From positions 70,888,173-70,952,172 of the forward strand of contig CM037781.1 in NCBI GenBank assembly GCA_021229015.1: 64,000 bases of DNA, in the 5' to 3' direction. The DNA comes from Solen grandis (lineage: Eukaryota > Mollusca > Bivalvia > Adapedonta > Solenidae). The translations under genes and the position numbers were made by a program. Position 1 is the stretch's first letter. The number at the start of each line of letters is the position of its first letter. Shown here one piece after another: positions 36,061 to 47,840 of this stretch. Below the pieces are notes generated by a model. It had not been told where the DNA came from and searched no databases. It saw nothing but the letters and a program-made list of their open reading frames with translations.

Positions 36061-37850
36061 AAAAATACCATATAATTTTTTAAAATTTATAAACCAACAC
36101 TTACAAAATATATAGATAATAAATGGGGAAATAAGAAAATTAGATTAAAAAGTTTTAAATTTTATAAGGATGGATAAAATAAAAAATTTCAAATAAAGGG
36201 TTTTTCAAATTCTCCCCTCAAACTTTAAAAAAAAAGGATGTAATAAATTTTGAATCAAAAATAGAATCATTTAAAACAATAGAATTGGCTGAAAAAATTT
36301 TTAGAAATAAAAGAGGATAGGAAATGAGAAAAGATAGAGAAAAAAAAAAACTTAGAAAAAGGGAGAAAAGAAATTATAAAATAATCTTGGAAAGCGAAAG
36401 AGAATAAAGGAAGAATAAAAAGAAATAGAATAGAAAAAAAAGAGAAAAAAAAAGAAAAAGAAAAAAAAAGAGAAAATTAGAAAGAGAAAGATTAGAAAAG
36501 AAAGAGAAAGAGAAAGAGAAAGAATAGAAAGAGAAAGAGAAAGAAAAAATTGAAGAGTTTGAAAAAGAAAGAAAAGAAAAGAATAGAAGAAAAGAGAAAG
36601 AAAAGAAAGAATAGAAAAAGAAAAAATAGAAGAGAAAGAAGAAAGAGAAAGAATAGAAAGGAAAAAGAAAGAATAGAAAAAGAAAAAAAAAAAAAGGAAA
36701 AAAATAGAAAGAAAAAAATAGAAAGAGAAAAAAAGAAAAGAAAAAAAGAGAAAGAATGGAAAGAAAGAAAGGAAAGAGAAAGAAAAAATAGAAGGAAAAA
36801 AAAAAAGCTAATATTATTAGTAATTATAAAACAAATTAATATTCACTTGAACAAATTATCTTATAATTTTTAAAGGAGCACCTAGAAAAACTTGGGTTAT
36901 TCCCGTTGAGAGTAATCAATTTGGGATATTGTTTAAAATTATTTTTAATAATTTAGAGTATAAAAAATTAACTAAGGAAAATTTTCTGAAATTTAAATTA
37001 AGTGTTTTGGAAATTTGGGGAAAAAATAAATAACATGGATTACCAATGAGTTGTGTTTTGAAATTCCCCAGGAACTGCTGGAACTTTTTGCGAACGCGGT
37101 TCCCTTGTTCCACTAAATTTTATAAATTTATTTTTTATCAATAAAAAAATCATATAAATTTCTAAAATTAATGAACCTATAAACCTACAACAATATATAG
37201 ATAATAAAACATGGAAAAAGAAAAATTGGATTTTAGAGGTTTTATTATATATGGGGTTTGGTATAATTTAATTGGACAAGGGTTGATCTAACATTCGAAA
37301 TCCCCCCCCCCAAAAAATAAATTTTGAGGTTTTTTTTTAAAATTTTTAACAAAAAGGATGATTTAAAAATTTTTACAACAGAATAACATTAACGTTTATG
37401 AAAAAAAGGTATGCTTTTTTAAAAACAGAAGAATACCCCAAAAAATTCAGTTAGTGTATAACCATGGATTTAAAATAACCAAGAATTAAGAAAAATGTTA
37501 GGGTTTAAAGAGATATTATTTGGAAAATTCACCTCTTTTTAACCCCCATCCAGGGGAACAATAAAATTTGTTCTTATAAAGAATTATATGTTACCTTGAA
37601 CAAAAAAATAGTTCTTATAATTTTTTTTAAAAGGGACCTATAAAATTTTAGTGTTATTTCCCGTTGAAATAATCAAATTTTAGAATTGATAATAAAAACT
37701 TAGTAACCAGAGTTTAAAAAAAAACTATGGGAAATATTTCTGAATTAATATAAGTGTTCGGGATGAAAAAGGACAAAAAAAAGATAATATGGGTTCCCAT
37801 GGTTGTGTTTTGAAAATTATTCCTTTGTGGTTCCCTAGCGAAATTTTATT
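36061..37850 (+). repeat. Tandemly duplicated coding-like unit, each copy followed by the GC-rich motif
   Basis: Copy 1 spans about 36061-37112 and copy 2 about 37141-37841. Both begin with CATATAAATT-like text, then CAAYACTTACAAAATATATAG or CTACAACAATATATAGATAA. Both later share a TTATTCCCGTTGARA block (36898 and 37651) and GTTGTGTTTTGAAA (37052 and 37802). Each is followed within 10-60 bp by a GGTTCCC motif (37100 and 37829). Copy 1 carries an extra Lys/Glu/Arg-coding stretch. The pattern suggests two paralogous genes in a compact array. No family is recognised and both are frame-broken. Confidence 0.45.
36400..36810 (+). repeat. GAAAGAGAAAGA low-complexity purine tract
   Basis: Almost pure A/G on the plus strand with AGAATAGAAA spacers. 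In translation it gives Lys/Glu/Arg/Ile runs. It lies inside copy 1 of the duplicated unit. It could be a charged coiled-coil segment of that putative protein or a simple repeat. Confidence 0.7.
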
Positions 37851-38050
37851 CTAAAAAGAATATATTCGTCTAAAAAGTATATACTAGATAAAAAGTAAGT
37901 GATTCATATTTTAATAATTTAAACTCAAAATTTTAAAGTAAATTATTTAATAAATTTTAAAATCAAATTAGTAGAGAATTTCTTAACACTTTTAAAAAAT
38001 TAGACCCTTTTGGTAAAAAGAAAGAGGAAAACCTTAAAAAAACATTTCAA

Positions 38051-41000
38051 TAAATGCTGAAAAAAAAGGTTTTTTATATAAAAGAAGGGGTTTTCATTTG
38101 GAAATGCCGGGGAGAAAAAAATGTTGGTTATGTTTTAAAGGCGTGGTTTTAATTACGATTGGTCTGTCGAGTAAAAGGGGCAAGTGGTGAAGTGCGATTG
38201 GTTGTTGGTTTATGGGGGCTTTTTAAATGGTGTGATATTCTTTACAAAAAACAACAGCAAAACTGATAATTTGAACGCCCTTTTTTGTTGAGGGTGGAAG
38301 TGTTTTTAATTTTGTTATCTGGTAATAATAAAAAATGTAGTTAATACGTTTCCTCGTTTTTGTTTGAATTCAAAAAATATACTTAAAAATGAAGCAACCA
38401 AAGGGCCCCCCCCAATTTTTACCCTGATTTTAAAAAGTAAAATACTAAATTTACAGCCAGCTTGGAACAGCTGAGAGCATCGGAAGTAGAACTTATAAAC
38501 CAATCAAAATTTTATTACAAAAAAAACTAGAGATTGAGAAAACATTAAAATTTAAAGGAGAATACTCGTAAACATTTATAAAAAATATAAAAAGGAAAAA
38601 AATATAACAGATGGGGGTGACACAGCTTTTTTTGTCTGCTATATAATTAAAAAACTATTGGTTTAATTGTTCCTATTCTATTTCCGTTTTGAAATTGTAG
38701 CCTTTTATTGGAGGGGTTGGGGCCCCCCTTTTAAAAATTGTTAACGTAAATTTATGAAAAAAATTAAAAAAAAATGTAAAATTAAAACTATTGCTAAAGT
38801 AAATTAAAAAGTAAAAAAATTTAATCTCTAAAGCTTTAACAGATGGAAGATTCTGAACAAGAATTTAAAATTATATTGTGAATTAGAAAAATATATGAAC
38901 TTAAACAATTTAAAAAAAAACTCTGCGGTTCCAAAAAAAATATTCAAAGAAGAAAGGCAAAAATTAATAGAACGGGAGAAAAAAGGGAATGGAATAATAT
39001 CCAAAAATATAAAAACTGTATAATATTGAATTTTTATAAAACGTTAAAACCCCCTCCATATTCAGAGTGGTAAAAAGGGTTTAAAAAAAACATAATTTTT
39101 TTTATTTTTTTTTTATTGTTTTTTTTTTTTAAAGTTTTCATTAAAGTGATTTTTTTGATTTTACATTAGTGTGATTTTTTGATTTTTTTAAATAATAGGT
39201 AAGGGATTGAACCAACCTAGTTTTTTTGGGATTTTACACTGAAAGCCCAACGCACGGATTTGTGCGTCTGGGGATCATGTGTGTTTGACCCCTGTCCTAA
39301 GTTTGGGTTTAAAACCCTAACTACTGTGAATAACGGATATGAAGGGCTAAATTAATCATCAAAGTATCTAGTTTGTTTTTTTCTTATCCAGTTGCCTGAA
39401 AGAACAGAACCCCTCTTTATTCTATGCTTTTATAAAAAAAAGTCTGCATTTTTTTTTATATGTTTTATGATTTAAAATTTGAACGGGATTTTAGGTAAAT
39501 TTCCAAAATTCGAATAGAAGGTGATGATTATGGGAAATAAATATTAAAAACTTGTAAGTAATCTTTAAACTCAAAAGGACTATACGGGCAAAATGGATTT
39601 ATGACTGAGTTAAAAAACCCTTTTGACAGAGCAAACGAAAAAAATTTTATACAACTCAACCAAAAGATGGTGTTGTAGTCCCAAAAATTAAGGTGACTGT
39701 AAAATTCATATAGGGCTTTTTCAGGACATTTGGGGGCAGGTTTTTTCAGCCCCAACGGGGGGAAATTTAAAGGTCTTTTTAACAATAAGTTTTCAACATA
39801 TGATCATATACAATAAACATACAAAAAAATTAAATTTAAACCTTTTTCAAAAATTTTTCGGGGAAAAAAAAAAAAAAAATCAATGGGAACTTACGATGTG
39901 AAATCTCCAGTTCTGTTTAAAATAAATCAAAATTTATTTTTACGTGTAAACTGCCGTTTGCCATAGTATTTCCGGAAATTTTAAATTTTTGAAATTTTAT
40001 TTAGCACTGTGCAACTAAAAAAAAACAAGAATTTTAAACCCTTTTTATCAAAATTAAAATAGTTTTTTATCAACAACCAAAAGAATAAGGGGGGATGACC
40101 CTTATTTTAAAATAAAAATAATATTGGAACCATTTTTTTAACATGTTGTACAGTTATTTAAAAGAAAAAGGAAATAAAAATCAATCCTCGAATTCAGGTG
40201 GCGTAACACAATTTTTTTAACATGTTGTTCACGTTATTTCCCTAAAGACTTCTTTTTCGATATTGAAAAAATTTAAAGCAGGCACCAGTAATTTTTATTT
40301 TCACATACCTTGGCCTATTACCAACAGAAAAAAAACATCTTTTAACCCCCATAATGGATCATTTTACTTTGAATCGGGGTAAAACACTCCATTTTTAAAT
40401 TCTCTTCCCCTCTTAAATTTTTGAGAGTTTTTATATGATTATATAAGCCCTTCTCATACTTAAACTTTTATCAAAATTTAATGAAATCATGACACGTCAT
40501 AATACATGTAAACTTTTCATGTTATATTTTCTTCTCTCTCCTCTCTCCTCTCACACACACACACACTCACTTTCGCGAAACACATACACCACACACACAC
40601 ACACACCGTGATATACATTTTAAATCTAAAAAAATTTATTATAAAATGTCGCTACTTTTTAAAACTTCTTTTTTTTTTAAGTAATTTCTTATATATGTGT
40701 AATTTTTTTTTTAATTTTAACATAAATTTTTCATTCCCCTTATTTTCTTTTTTTTCCCTTTTTTGTCTGTCTCTCCTCCTCTCTCTGATTTTTTTTTTTT
40801 TTTTATATATCTTTTTTTAAAAATTTTAAAAATTTTGGGGCTATAAACTGTAAAGCCCCGCACATTTACCATATTTCCCGAACAAAAAAGGCCGATCGGG
40901 GATACATGAAACCTAACATTTTTATTTTTAAATTTGAGAAAAATTTTTTTTATTTTTTTTCATTTATTCTGTCAACAAATACTAAATAAGTGAATGGAGG

Positions 41001-41961
41001 TATTTCATATACAAATATACTATAAAAACCCAATTTCCCCGAACGCCCCACTCATTTTTATAAAAATAAATTTTCCGAACTGGAAATTTTCCCGAAACGC
41101 CCGGCCCCCCATTATACAAACCCAAATAGGTCATAAAATTTTGGTGACAAAAATATTTAAGTTTTTAAATACATTGCACTTTTTTTGCTATTTTAGTGTT
41201 TTTCTTTTTTTGGGGAGAGAAGGGGGTTTTGCGACGGAATTCGTCGTTTCGTCGACCAACCTTTTTTCTCGAAAGGGTTTAAAAATACAGTAAATGAAAA
41301 GTGTTTCGTCGCCCGAATATTAAAAGGGGGGAAAATGTGAATATTTTTGTAGGGTCATTCACAGACTGTAAAAACTGTAAATGCCCGTGAAGATTTTCGA
41401 TGCGCATCACCAGAAAATCTTTTTTCAAATAGATGACAAAACCAAAAAAAGAAAAGAAGCAGTAAAAAGGCTAAATTATGGGACTGTAAAAAAAAAAGAC
41501 AAGTTTTTAAAAAAAATTTGAGGGAAAAAAATTTAAAACGTCGTAGAAAAGGCAATTATTCCAGAAAAGGGTTTATTGGGTAATAAAACCGATCTATAAG
41601 AAAATAAAGTGATGTGTCTAATCCAGAAAAAAAAGCCCAATGCCCCTTCTGTGCGTTTTGGGGAACTTTTTACAAAAATCCTAAATAACGTTTTTAAAGT
41701 TTGTTGAAAAAAAAGTAAATTTCATGCAGGATTAGATATAAAAAATTTTTTCGTATAATACCATATACTGTATTTCAGTTATTTTCCGCTCTAAATTTCG
41801 GCCCCCTCTTAAAAACCATTTCCGCGTAAAAATTCGGCTTTCCCCATTTCAAAAAAAAAATTAAAAAAAAAATAAACTGAAAAAATAAAAAAAAAATCCA
41901 TTTCGTTCTAAAAGACTGATTTGGTGCCCCGGATTCGAATGTAATTTAATTTCCCAATGAT
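38051..41961. other. Gene-free noisy stretch with CA/CT microsatellite
   Basis: Host-like composition returns in part. A CT then CA microsatellite lies at about 40531-40607. Near 41768-41850 there is a TTTCCGCTCTAAATTTCGG phrase of the sort seen in mollusc interspersed repeats. No gene is supported. Confidence 0.4.
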
Positions 41962-42408
41962 ATGTTTGTGCTACCCTCCCCCAGGTGTGACGTCAAGGGG
42001 GGGGTTATGATAAGGGGTTACTGGAAATTGTTAATAGCACGTCTTAATTTGGGCCAAACTGCCGAAAGATGGCATTTCCTTTTTTATCGACTGCAGCATG
42101 CCGTATCAGAAATCTATTTCCCCGGACCTTTTTTTTTTACAGGTCTCACTTTGTTGTTTTATAAACAACTGCAATCAGAAGGTGGGGAATGTCAGTACAA
42201 AAACGATCTGCCCCCACACGTTTGTAATGTTGTTGAAATCTGTATTTATTTAGACCGCTTTCCCAATTTCATCATAGCCGCATTGTGTCCAAACCAACAT
42301 TCGAATCTAATTGTTAAAAACCAAAAAAATAAAAGTAAAATATTTAAGGAAATTTTATTTTTAAAATCATTGTCATTGAAATTTGCTAAAAAGGCAGTGC
42401 CTGAATAA
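41962..42408 (+). CDS. Unassigned 148-codon open frame
   Basis: This is the longest open frame in the window. It is rich in Leu, Phe and Lys with no signal peptide, domain or conserved Cys/His pattern that I recognise, and its last third is Lys/Ser biased. No promoter or splice context is visible, and it sits in the low-quality block just upstream of a SINE. Chance opening is likely. It is listed only because of its length. Confidence 0.15.
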   Translation: MFVLPSPRCDVKGGVMIRGYWKLLIARLNLGQTAERWHFLFYRLQHAVSEIYFPGPFFFTGLTLLFYKQLQSEGGECQYKNDLPPHVCNVVEICIYLDRFPNFIIAALCPNQHSNLIVKNQKNKSKIFKEILFLKSLSLKFAKKAVPE

Positions 42409-42954
42409 AGACTCGGCAAAAAGAGTTAAAATCACGCAAGCTAAATTTCATGTTCAAAACCCGGGAAAAAAATTAGAATATACAAAACAAAACTTAATTA
42501 AAAAAAAAAAAAAAAAAGATTATTGATTTGATATTAGCTCAAAAAAGAAAACCGAGTGTAAAACCTTTTTGGGAAACTGTTTTATTGATCAAGATGGTAA
42601 TGATTAAAAAAAAACGCATGAAATTTTTTGCAAATTGGGGCAAACAAAAAAAAAATTTTATTTTTGGGTGTGAAAAATGGTGACAAGGAAATAAAAATTT
42701 CTTAGAAAAAATTCAATTGAATTTTTTAAAAAATTTTTAAAAAGTCAAAAAAGTACTCCAAATTGATCTTTACGGAGAAAAGGGTTAGGAGGAATAAAAA
42801 TTTTTTTCACTCGTATTTTTTTAAATGTACGTATATAATATATTATTTATTTAAAATTTTTGTTTTCCCAAAGGGAGAAAGGGTCATTCACAATAATTAA
42901 AGCACATAGTTGGTGAATAAGCACTTTTTTTTCACCCTTGTTCGGGTTTGGGTG
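42409..42954. other. Gene-free noisy stretch
   Basis: Poly-A runs near 42502-42518 and repeated AAAATTTTT text. Nothing supported. Confidence 0.45.
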
Positions 42955-43175
42955 CCGCCGGCCGGGGGTTACAGTCCGGGATCAAATCCTAGCCCCCTCC
43001 CCTTTGGTTCGAATTCGGAGGGACTTCGGATTTTTATTGAGGAAAACCCTTTCCGTGGCTTGCGGTAGTCGTGGTTTACCCCGGGCCCCTTTTGTTCGGG
43101 TCTTCCCCACCCGTAACTAGCTGTACGTCGCTATATGTTGAAATAAAAGCACGACGGTTAAAACCCCCAATACAA
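42955..43175 (+). mobile_element. SINE family B copy with inflated homopolymers
   Basis: GTTCGAATTC, TTGCGGTAGTCGTGG, TTCGGGTCTTCCCCACC and GCTGTACGTCGCTATATG match 5030-5291 in order. Several runs differ in length from the clean copy (for example ACCCCGGGCCCC for ACCCGGATGCC). That makes it a useful internal measure of base quality near the gap. Confidence 0.7.
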
Positions 43176-43262
43176 AATAAAAAATATTCGGTCTTTGTTT
43201 TATTTTATGAGATGATGGTGTGGACGGGATTTTTTATTTGCTCTATATCGGATTAATTATTG

Positions 43263-43362
43263 NNNNNNNNNNNNNNNNNNNNNNNNNNNNNNNNNNNNNN
43301 NNNNNNNNNNNNNNNNNNNNNNNNNNNNNNNNNNNNNNNNNNNNNNNNNNNNNNNNNNNNNN
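43263..43362. other. Assembly gap (100 N)
   Basis: Exactly 100 N, the conventional size for a gap of unknown length. Sequence to its right is clean and host-like, while sequence to its left is noisy. Confidence 1.
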
Positions 43363-45021
43363 AAGTATTGAATAAGAGTGATTTAATTGTTTATTGTATT
43401 GTTTCCCTCTAGAAAAATCTACATATTTATTAATTATGACAACTGATTACAGTTCTTAAAATGACTCTTTCGAAATGCAAATATATAAAAACTCTATTAA
43501 TTTGCAAATATGATAGCACTTGCCCCCCCCCCCCCCAAAGCTCTAGATGACTCTAACATTCTCTGTGCAGAATGTAAGACGAAGCGTAAGCTTGCAAATG
43601 CGTTCCTAGACGAATCATAACAGTTTATAGGACGAAGCCTACCACCAACAGTTCAAGTAGTACTTATGTAGTACTTTAGTCAGATTGATCAAGGCACTAT
43701 TGTATAATTTGTTGCGCTCTGAATAACTTTTCAAATGATATTTAGTTTTTGAAGTTCGGGGTTGAATCAATTGAGTTATGGCAGAAAAACGAACATTTTA
43801 TTACTCCAAGTGCATTGGACTGCTTATATCTCGAAAATTATTATTTTTTGTAAATTAGAATATGACATAATTTGTTGATCTATCCCTGGCCATTCTATTC
43901 CATTATTTGGAGATTTTAAAGATTGACGTAGGTTATAGGGAGTAAACGAAACGACATGAACTTATTTTTGCCTTTTTTCTCGAGGATTGACTGACCGTAA
44001 AGCGTGTGAAATGTTTGTGAATCATTATACACATATTACCGATCTATCAATTGATAGCTATGTAACTCAATCGTTCCGTATCGACGTTGTGTAAGGATTA
44101 GAAACTGTTAATAATAATAATGACATTTATACATAAAAGAAATGCTGTTGAAGCATTGAAGCAAGTTATTTTGGGGAGAATTATATAACGCCTCATTTCG
44201 TACTGTGGTGTACATTTCCACTTAACAGCATATTTATCCTTGACATATATGACCCTTTTCTTGTATTACTTCACAAATGAAATCATTCATGGCCCATAGG
44301 ATCAAGATATACGTGCAATTTTGTCTATGAAACCTGAAAACAACCACGATTACGCGTATTTGATACACAGCGAGGGTACAGTGTATTGTCAATTTGTCAA
44401 TGTATTACAATGTAAGCAGTGTTGTAATCTCGAGGGGGGTATCTGGGGTGGGAACAAATACATTCCGATTAAAAGATTAAAATGAACATAATTGCGGCAA
44501 ACAAGGACAAACAATCAAAAAGACAGAACGGGTTAGTACCCAAGAATATCCACTGATATGTAATCATTGTTACAGTGAATTGCGAGAAGAATGTGTTTGT
44601 ACCAACGAATATCAGTATGACATGCACTGATATATAACCATTGTTAAATTAAATGACTATTAAGTAAAATTTGAAGTGTCATGTATTCTAAAGTGAACTG
44701 ATGGTGCAACTAGGATTTATTTTTACCAATTTTTTTAAATAATTGGGTGAGTTTGGTTGCTTAATGTAGGAAGCAATATCCCTATAACCAATAACGACCA
44801 CAGAGAATTTTTTACAGATGAACTATTACCAAAGACTTGTTTTATTGTAAGATTGGGTAATTGCTATCATGAGTGTAATATTCATTAATCCATAATTTAT
44901 TAAGACGTTATCCTAAGATTTATAATTTGAACTGCACTGGGAATGTAAATGAGCATGAAATCAAATTGTGTGGATTATATTAACCTTACAATTCCTAAAT
45001 ATTTCAACCTCTTATTTGCAG
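43363..45021. other. Gene-free stretch with dispersed repeat
   Basis: About 43690-43960 resembles 8870-9060 (TTTCAAATGATATTTAG, GAATCAATTGAGTTATGGC, then ATGACATAATTTG). A C run lies at 43524-43536. No gene is supported before the candidate microexon at 45022. Confidence 0.45.
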
Positions 45022-45051
45022 GTATTGAAGCAGTGAGACACATTGAAAAGT
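45022..45051 (+). CDS. Candidate 30-nt microexon
   Basis: A pyrimidine-containing acceptor (CAACCTCTTATTTGCAG, ending 45021) and a consensus donor (GTAAGTATT from 45052) bound 30 nt. The frame that stays open reads IEAVRHIEK with one base left over at each end (phase 1-1). Ten-codon exons are uncommon but real in animals. The phase would fit directly onto the exon at 60157, which needs one base upstream. Joining exons 15 kb apart is inference only. Confidence 0.3.
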
Positions 45052-45245
45052 GTAAGTATTTATCATTCTGTAATATGAGATTTCTGTTTTGCAAGCGTTT
45101 GCATAATGTAGCGACATGTCAAGGTAATGTCTATAAATAACAATGCATGGATATTAAAACTTGACTAAACCCTTACAAGTATTAATCATTCCGGTAATGT
45201 GAGATTTTTGTTTTGCAAACATGCGCCAAAACGCTTCGTCAAGGA
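45052..45245 (+). repeat. Diverged local duplication (~70 bp)
   Basis: 45054-45123 and 45176-45245 share AAGTATTWATCATTC, TAATRTGAGATTTYTGTTTT and a distal GTCAAGG. The first copy includes the donor of the candidate microexon. The second starts CAAGTATT and has lost the GT donor dinucleotide. Confidence 0.55.
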
Positions 45246-45323
45246 CTGGCGATAACTAGAACTATCACTTAAGATAACATACTCCTGCTTCTAACTTTGC
45301 CTTTAATATATTTGACAATGAAA

Positions 45324-45365
45324 CAAGAGGGTCATGGTGGCCCCAGAACGCTCACCATGGTACCA
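45324..45365 (-). mobile_element. Solo 3' end of a Helentron-like element
   Basis: On the minus strand it reads CCATGGTGAGCG, then GGGGCCACCATGACCC (hairpin), then CTCTTGTTT, the same order as at 10745-10784. The 143-bp monomer does not follow. The adjoining 250 bp are a different sequence, so this is another subfamily or a recombined end. Confidence 0.55.
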
Positions 45366-46334
45366 TCAACCTAATAAAAACAATTCGGGTCACTTTATTC
45401 AACCTTGTTACCTTCAGCAACAGTCAGATTCAAATTCTAAAGAAAACTAGCCAACAATATGCATACCTCATTTTTCAAGGAATCAACTTATATGACCAAT
45501 GAAACTAAGTTCTGAAGTTTTTGTTTGATAGAAGAAGAATTTAAAAATTTGATATTGAGAGTATACAGCGGTCTCATTTATCAAGGGATCAACTTTTATT
45601 TTACCAATTATGGTAGAGCATTATGTTACACGCTCATCTCAGTACATATTAAAAAGTCAACTATTGTCGTTTGTTAGATTCAATATTACATAAGTAAGTT
45701 CGTTTTGTGTTATTCTGACTTCTTTATAACACATATTTCAGGATACCATAAGAATGACGATTTCCAGCCGGAAATAGACAAAATACAATGTCTGAGATTT
45801 ACGTGATTTCACTGCTGAACTTACATAATTCATATCATAGCATCATAAGCATATGTCCAATGCTTAATTCTAATGTTCCTTCAAATCTTATATGCACTGC
45901 AGGTTCTCTAGATCCAATTGCCAATTTATATTATATGAAAGTAAAGAACAATGACATGGTAACAATACATGTACAAGATAAAAAGAGCAATTCAACATTA
46001 CAATACACACATAAACACATTTACACAAATCATCAGTATGTGGTACCAACTGGACGTCATCCCTCCGGTCATTCTGTAAGTAAGGCGTAAAAATAGTCTT
46101 GTTTCTGGTTACAGGCTGGGAAAAATGGGTCGATCGGTCGGTGGGTCGGCTTCCTTTTTTCTTTTCTTTTTTTTTTTTTTTTTTTGAAAGCTTAGATCTA
46201 ATGTGGAATAATTCAATACTTGACAAAAGGTGTCGGTACACGTTCTAGTACATGCCACCACATATTATTATTGTATTTATAAGGCTATAATTTTATGACG
46301 TATATTTATTGCGGAATAAAGCTTATGTTGTGTT
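45366..46334. other. Gene-free stretch
   Basis: May include the interior of the element ending at 45324. A T-rich run lies at 46150-46184. The overlapping frames at 45788-46241 on both strands carry no recognised domain. Confidence 0.4.
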
Positions 46335-46616
46335 ATATTTGTTTGTTGGGTTTAACGTCCCACCGACAGTATTTCAGTCATTTGGAGACGATGTCTACTT
46401 GAGACAGATATAGTGCTGCCACACTGCAGTGTCACGCCGTAGACATGTTGCATGGTACCACACACAGTCAAATTATCCTGACACCTAGCTAACCAGTCCT
46501 GCAACTACCCTTATATGCTGAGCGCCAAGCAAGGGAGCTATAACAGTACCATTTTTTACGACTTTGGTATGTCGCGGCCGGGGATCGAACCCACGGCCTC
46601 CCGCTCCCGAGGCGGA
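46335..46616 (-). mobile_element. SINE family A, well preserved, minus strand
   Basis: The 3' end is at left (TTTGTTTGTTGGGTTTAACG, then GACAGTATTTCAGTCAT at 46365-46381). The body contains CTTATATGCTGAGCG and CTTTGGTATGTCGC. The head at right has GGGGATCGAACCCACGG, whose complement contains the perfect B box GGTTCGATCCC. This is the best-conserved promoter among the family A copies here. A possible TTATGT duplication at both sides is too short to rely on. Confidence 0.85.
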
Positions 46617-47431
46617 GTTATGTATGTATGTATTTCCTCATTTTTTTTTGTTTGATTTTTGTTGCGTAAAAATTACGATGGACATCTTTCCAAAAAATAA
46701 CCATATATACTAGTATACAAGTAATTCCTTTTAAAAACTTACTCAAACTATTAACTAAAAACTGTTCACACATATACAATGACTGCTGTCCAGAAAAAAA
46801 CAACCGTTTAGTGTATAAGGATGCCGTGTTATGCTAACAAAATATTCAATGGATATATTTTGTTCCTAGCTTGTTTTCTTTTGCGGGATTCGCGGTCAGC
46901 TCAAATCCGCGACAGTATCACGCCGTGAATATGCCTGGACGCATAAAAACGCGAAAATTTCTTATACTTTCTTTTAACATGGCCTAGGTAGTTTTCTGTA
47001 GAAAAGTACCTATGCTTAGATTAGGTACCACACTTTTTAGAGGGCGGAGTTTCCACGCCCATGCAATAACTGAAGAAAAAACATGCAGTTATCCAGATTA
47101 TCGAACAGTAATAGCGGACACTCGGTTTATGAATTACATGTGTCTGCATTTTATTGTGACCACCCAAAATAATTGTTTTCCCGATATGATTCCCTTTACG
47201 TTTCCCTCAGTATTCATCCAGAGTGTGCAAGTTAACTTTTTCATTCACTGTGATTTTATTTTTCAGACCATTACATTATTATCTTTAATTAGCCAAAATT
47301 ATTAAAATTTAAGTAAAAATTAACAGTGTAGCCATACTATGTAGTATGTTTCGTCATTTTAAGCTTTCACAAATAGCATATTTTGCCTCGACTCGGAGAA
47401 GAAAACTGCTCGTGCTCCTTTTATAGATCTA
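46617..47431. other. Gene-free stretch
   Basis: A TATG microsatellite-like run at 46619-46631. No supported gene, although 47012-47305 is open for 97 codons. Confidence 0.4.
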
Positions 47432-47653
47432 GTGCATTCGATGCCTCGCACATACGCCCGAATGATTCTTTTGTCTGATGTTCAGAGTTTCCTAACATTC
47501 GGGAAACCCTTCAGAGTTCGTGAGCATTTCCTTCGCTGTCACGAAAAGCACATCAATAATAGCTTTTCAAATGCTTACACTGAATTAAGACCCTTTCAAA
47601 AAGAAAAGATTTTTCACACTGCCGTTGAGATACATGGCCAAGCAAATCTGTAA
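47432..47653 (+). CDS. Unassigned 73-codon open frame
   Basis: Balanced amino-acid composition, unlike the AT-driven frames nearby, with a central REHFLRCHEKH stretch containing one Cys and three His. No partner CxxC is present, so it is not a complete zinc finger. It ends at a tandem TAATAA. No splice sites clearly bound it. It could be a fragment of a transposon gene or chance. Confidence 0.2.
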   Translation: MHSMPRTYARMILLSDVQSFLTFGKPFRVREHFLRCHEKHINNSFSNAYTELRPFQKEKIFHTAVEIHGQANL

Positions 47654-47840
47654 TAATTCAATACGTCTTTCTCTATTCATATTTGCGCAACTGTACGAAA
47701 GGCGCCAAATGTGGGGGTTTGTTTGAAAAGAGTTATTTGATTGGTACAGAGAAATTTTCCTTTCACTGATTTGTCATGTTCACGGGGTTTCTTTTTGATA
47801 CCTACAACGCTCTATATTTGGATCATCTGCATAAAAAAGC

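Larger units (their letters stand above)
28500..38050. other. Extremely AT-rich block of uncertain origin
   Basis: Composition shifts to very AT-rich with long A and T runs. GC-rich words stand out against it: GGGAACGGCTGTRAAAC (29525, 30138), ACCGGGCTTTGCCCG (30671), GAGCACGGTTCCCTTGT (31099, 35718), AGGAACGCTGCTCTGC (32123, inverted), GAACGCGGTTCCCTTGT (37092) and GTGGTTCCCTAGCG (37827). No SINE or other host repeat from the flanks appears inside. Coding-like Lys/Ile/Asn-rich stretches occur on both strands, broken by frame changes. Candidate origins are a symbiont, parasite, organelle or virus contig wrongly joined, an integrated element, or unpolished host DNA. The edges are approximate. 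Confidence 0.5.

Noticed and set aside
36550..36873. Lys/Glu/Arg-rich 107-codon frame
   Set aside because: It is mostly a purine simple repeat. It is noted as low complexity within the duplicated unit, not as a gene by itself.
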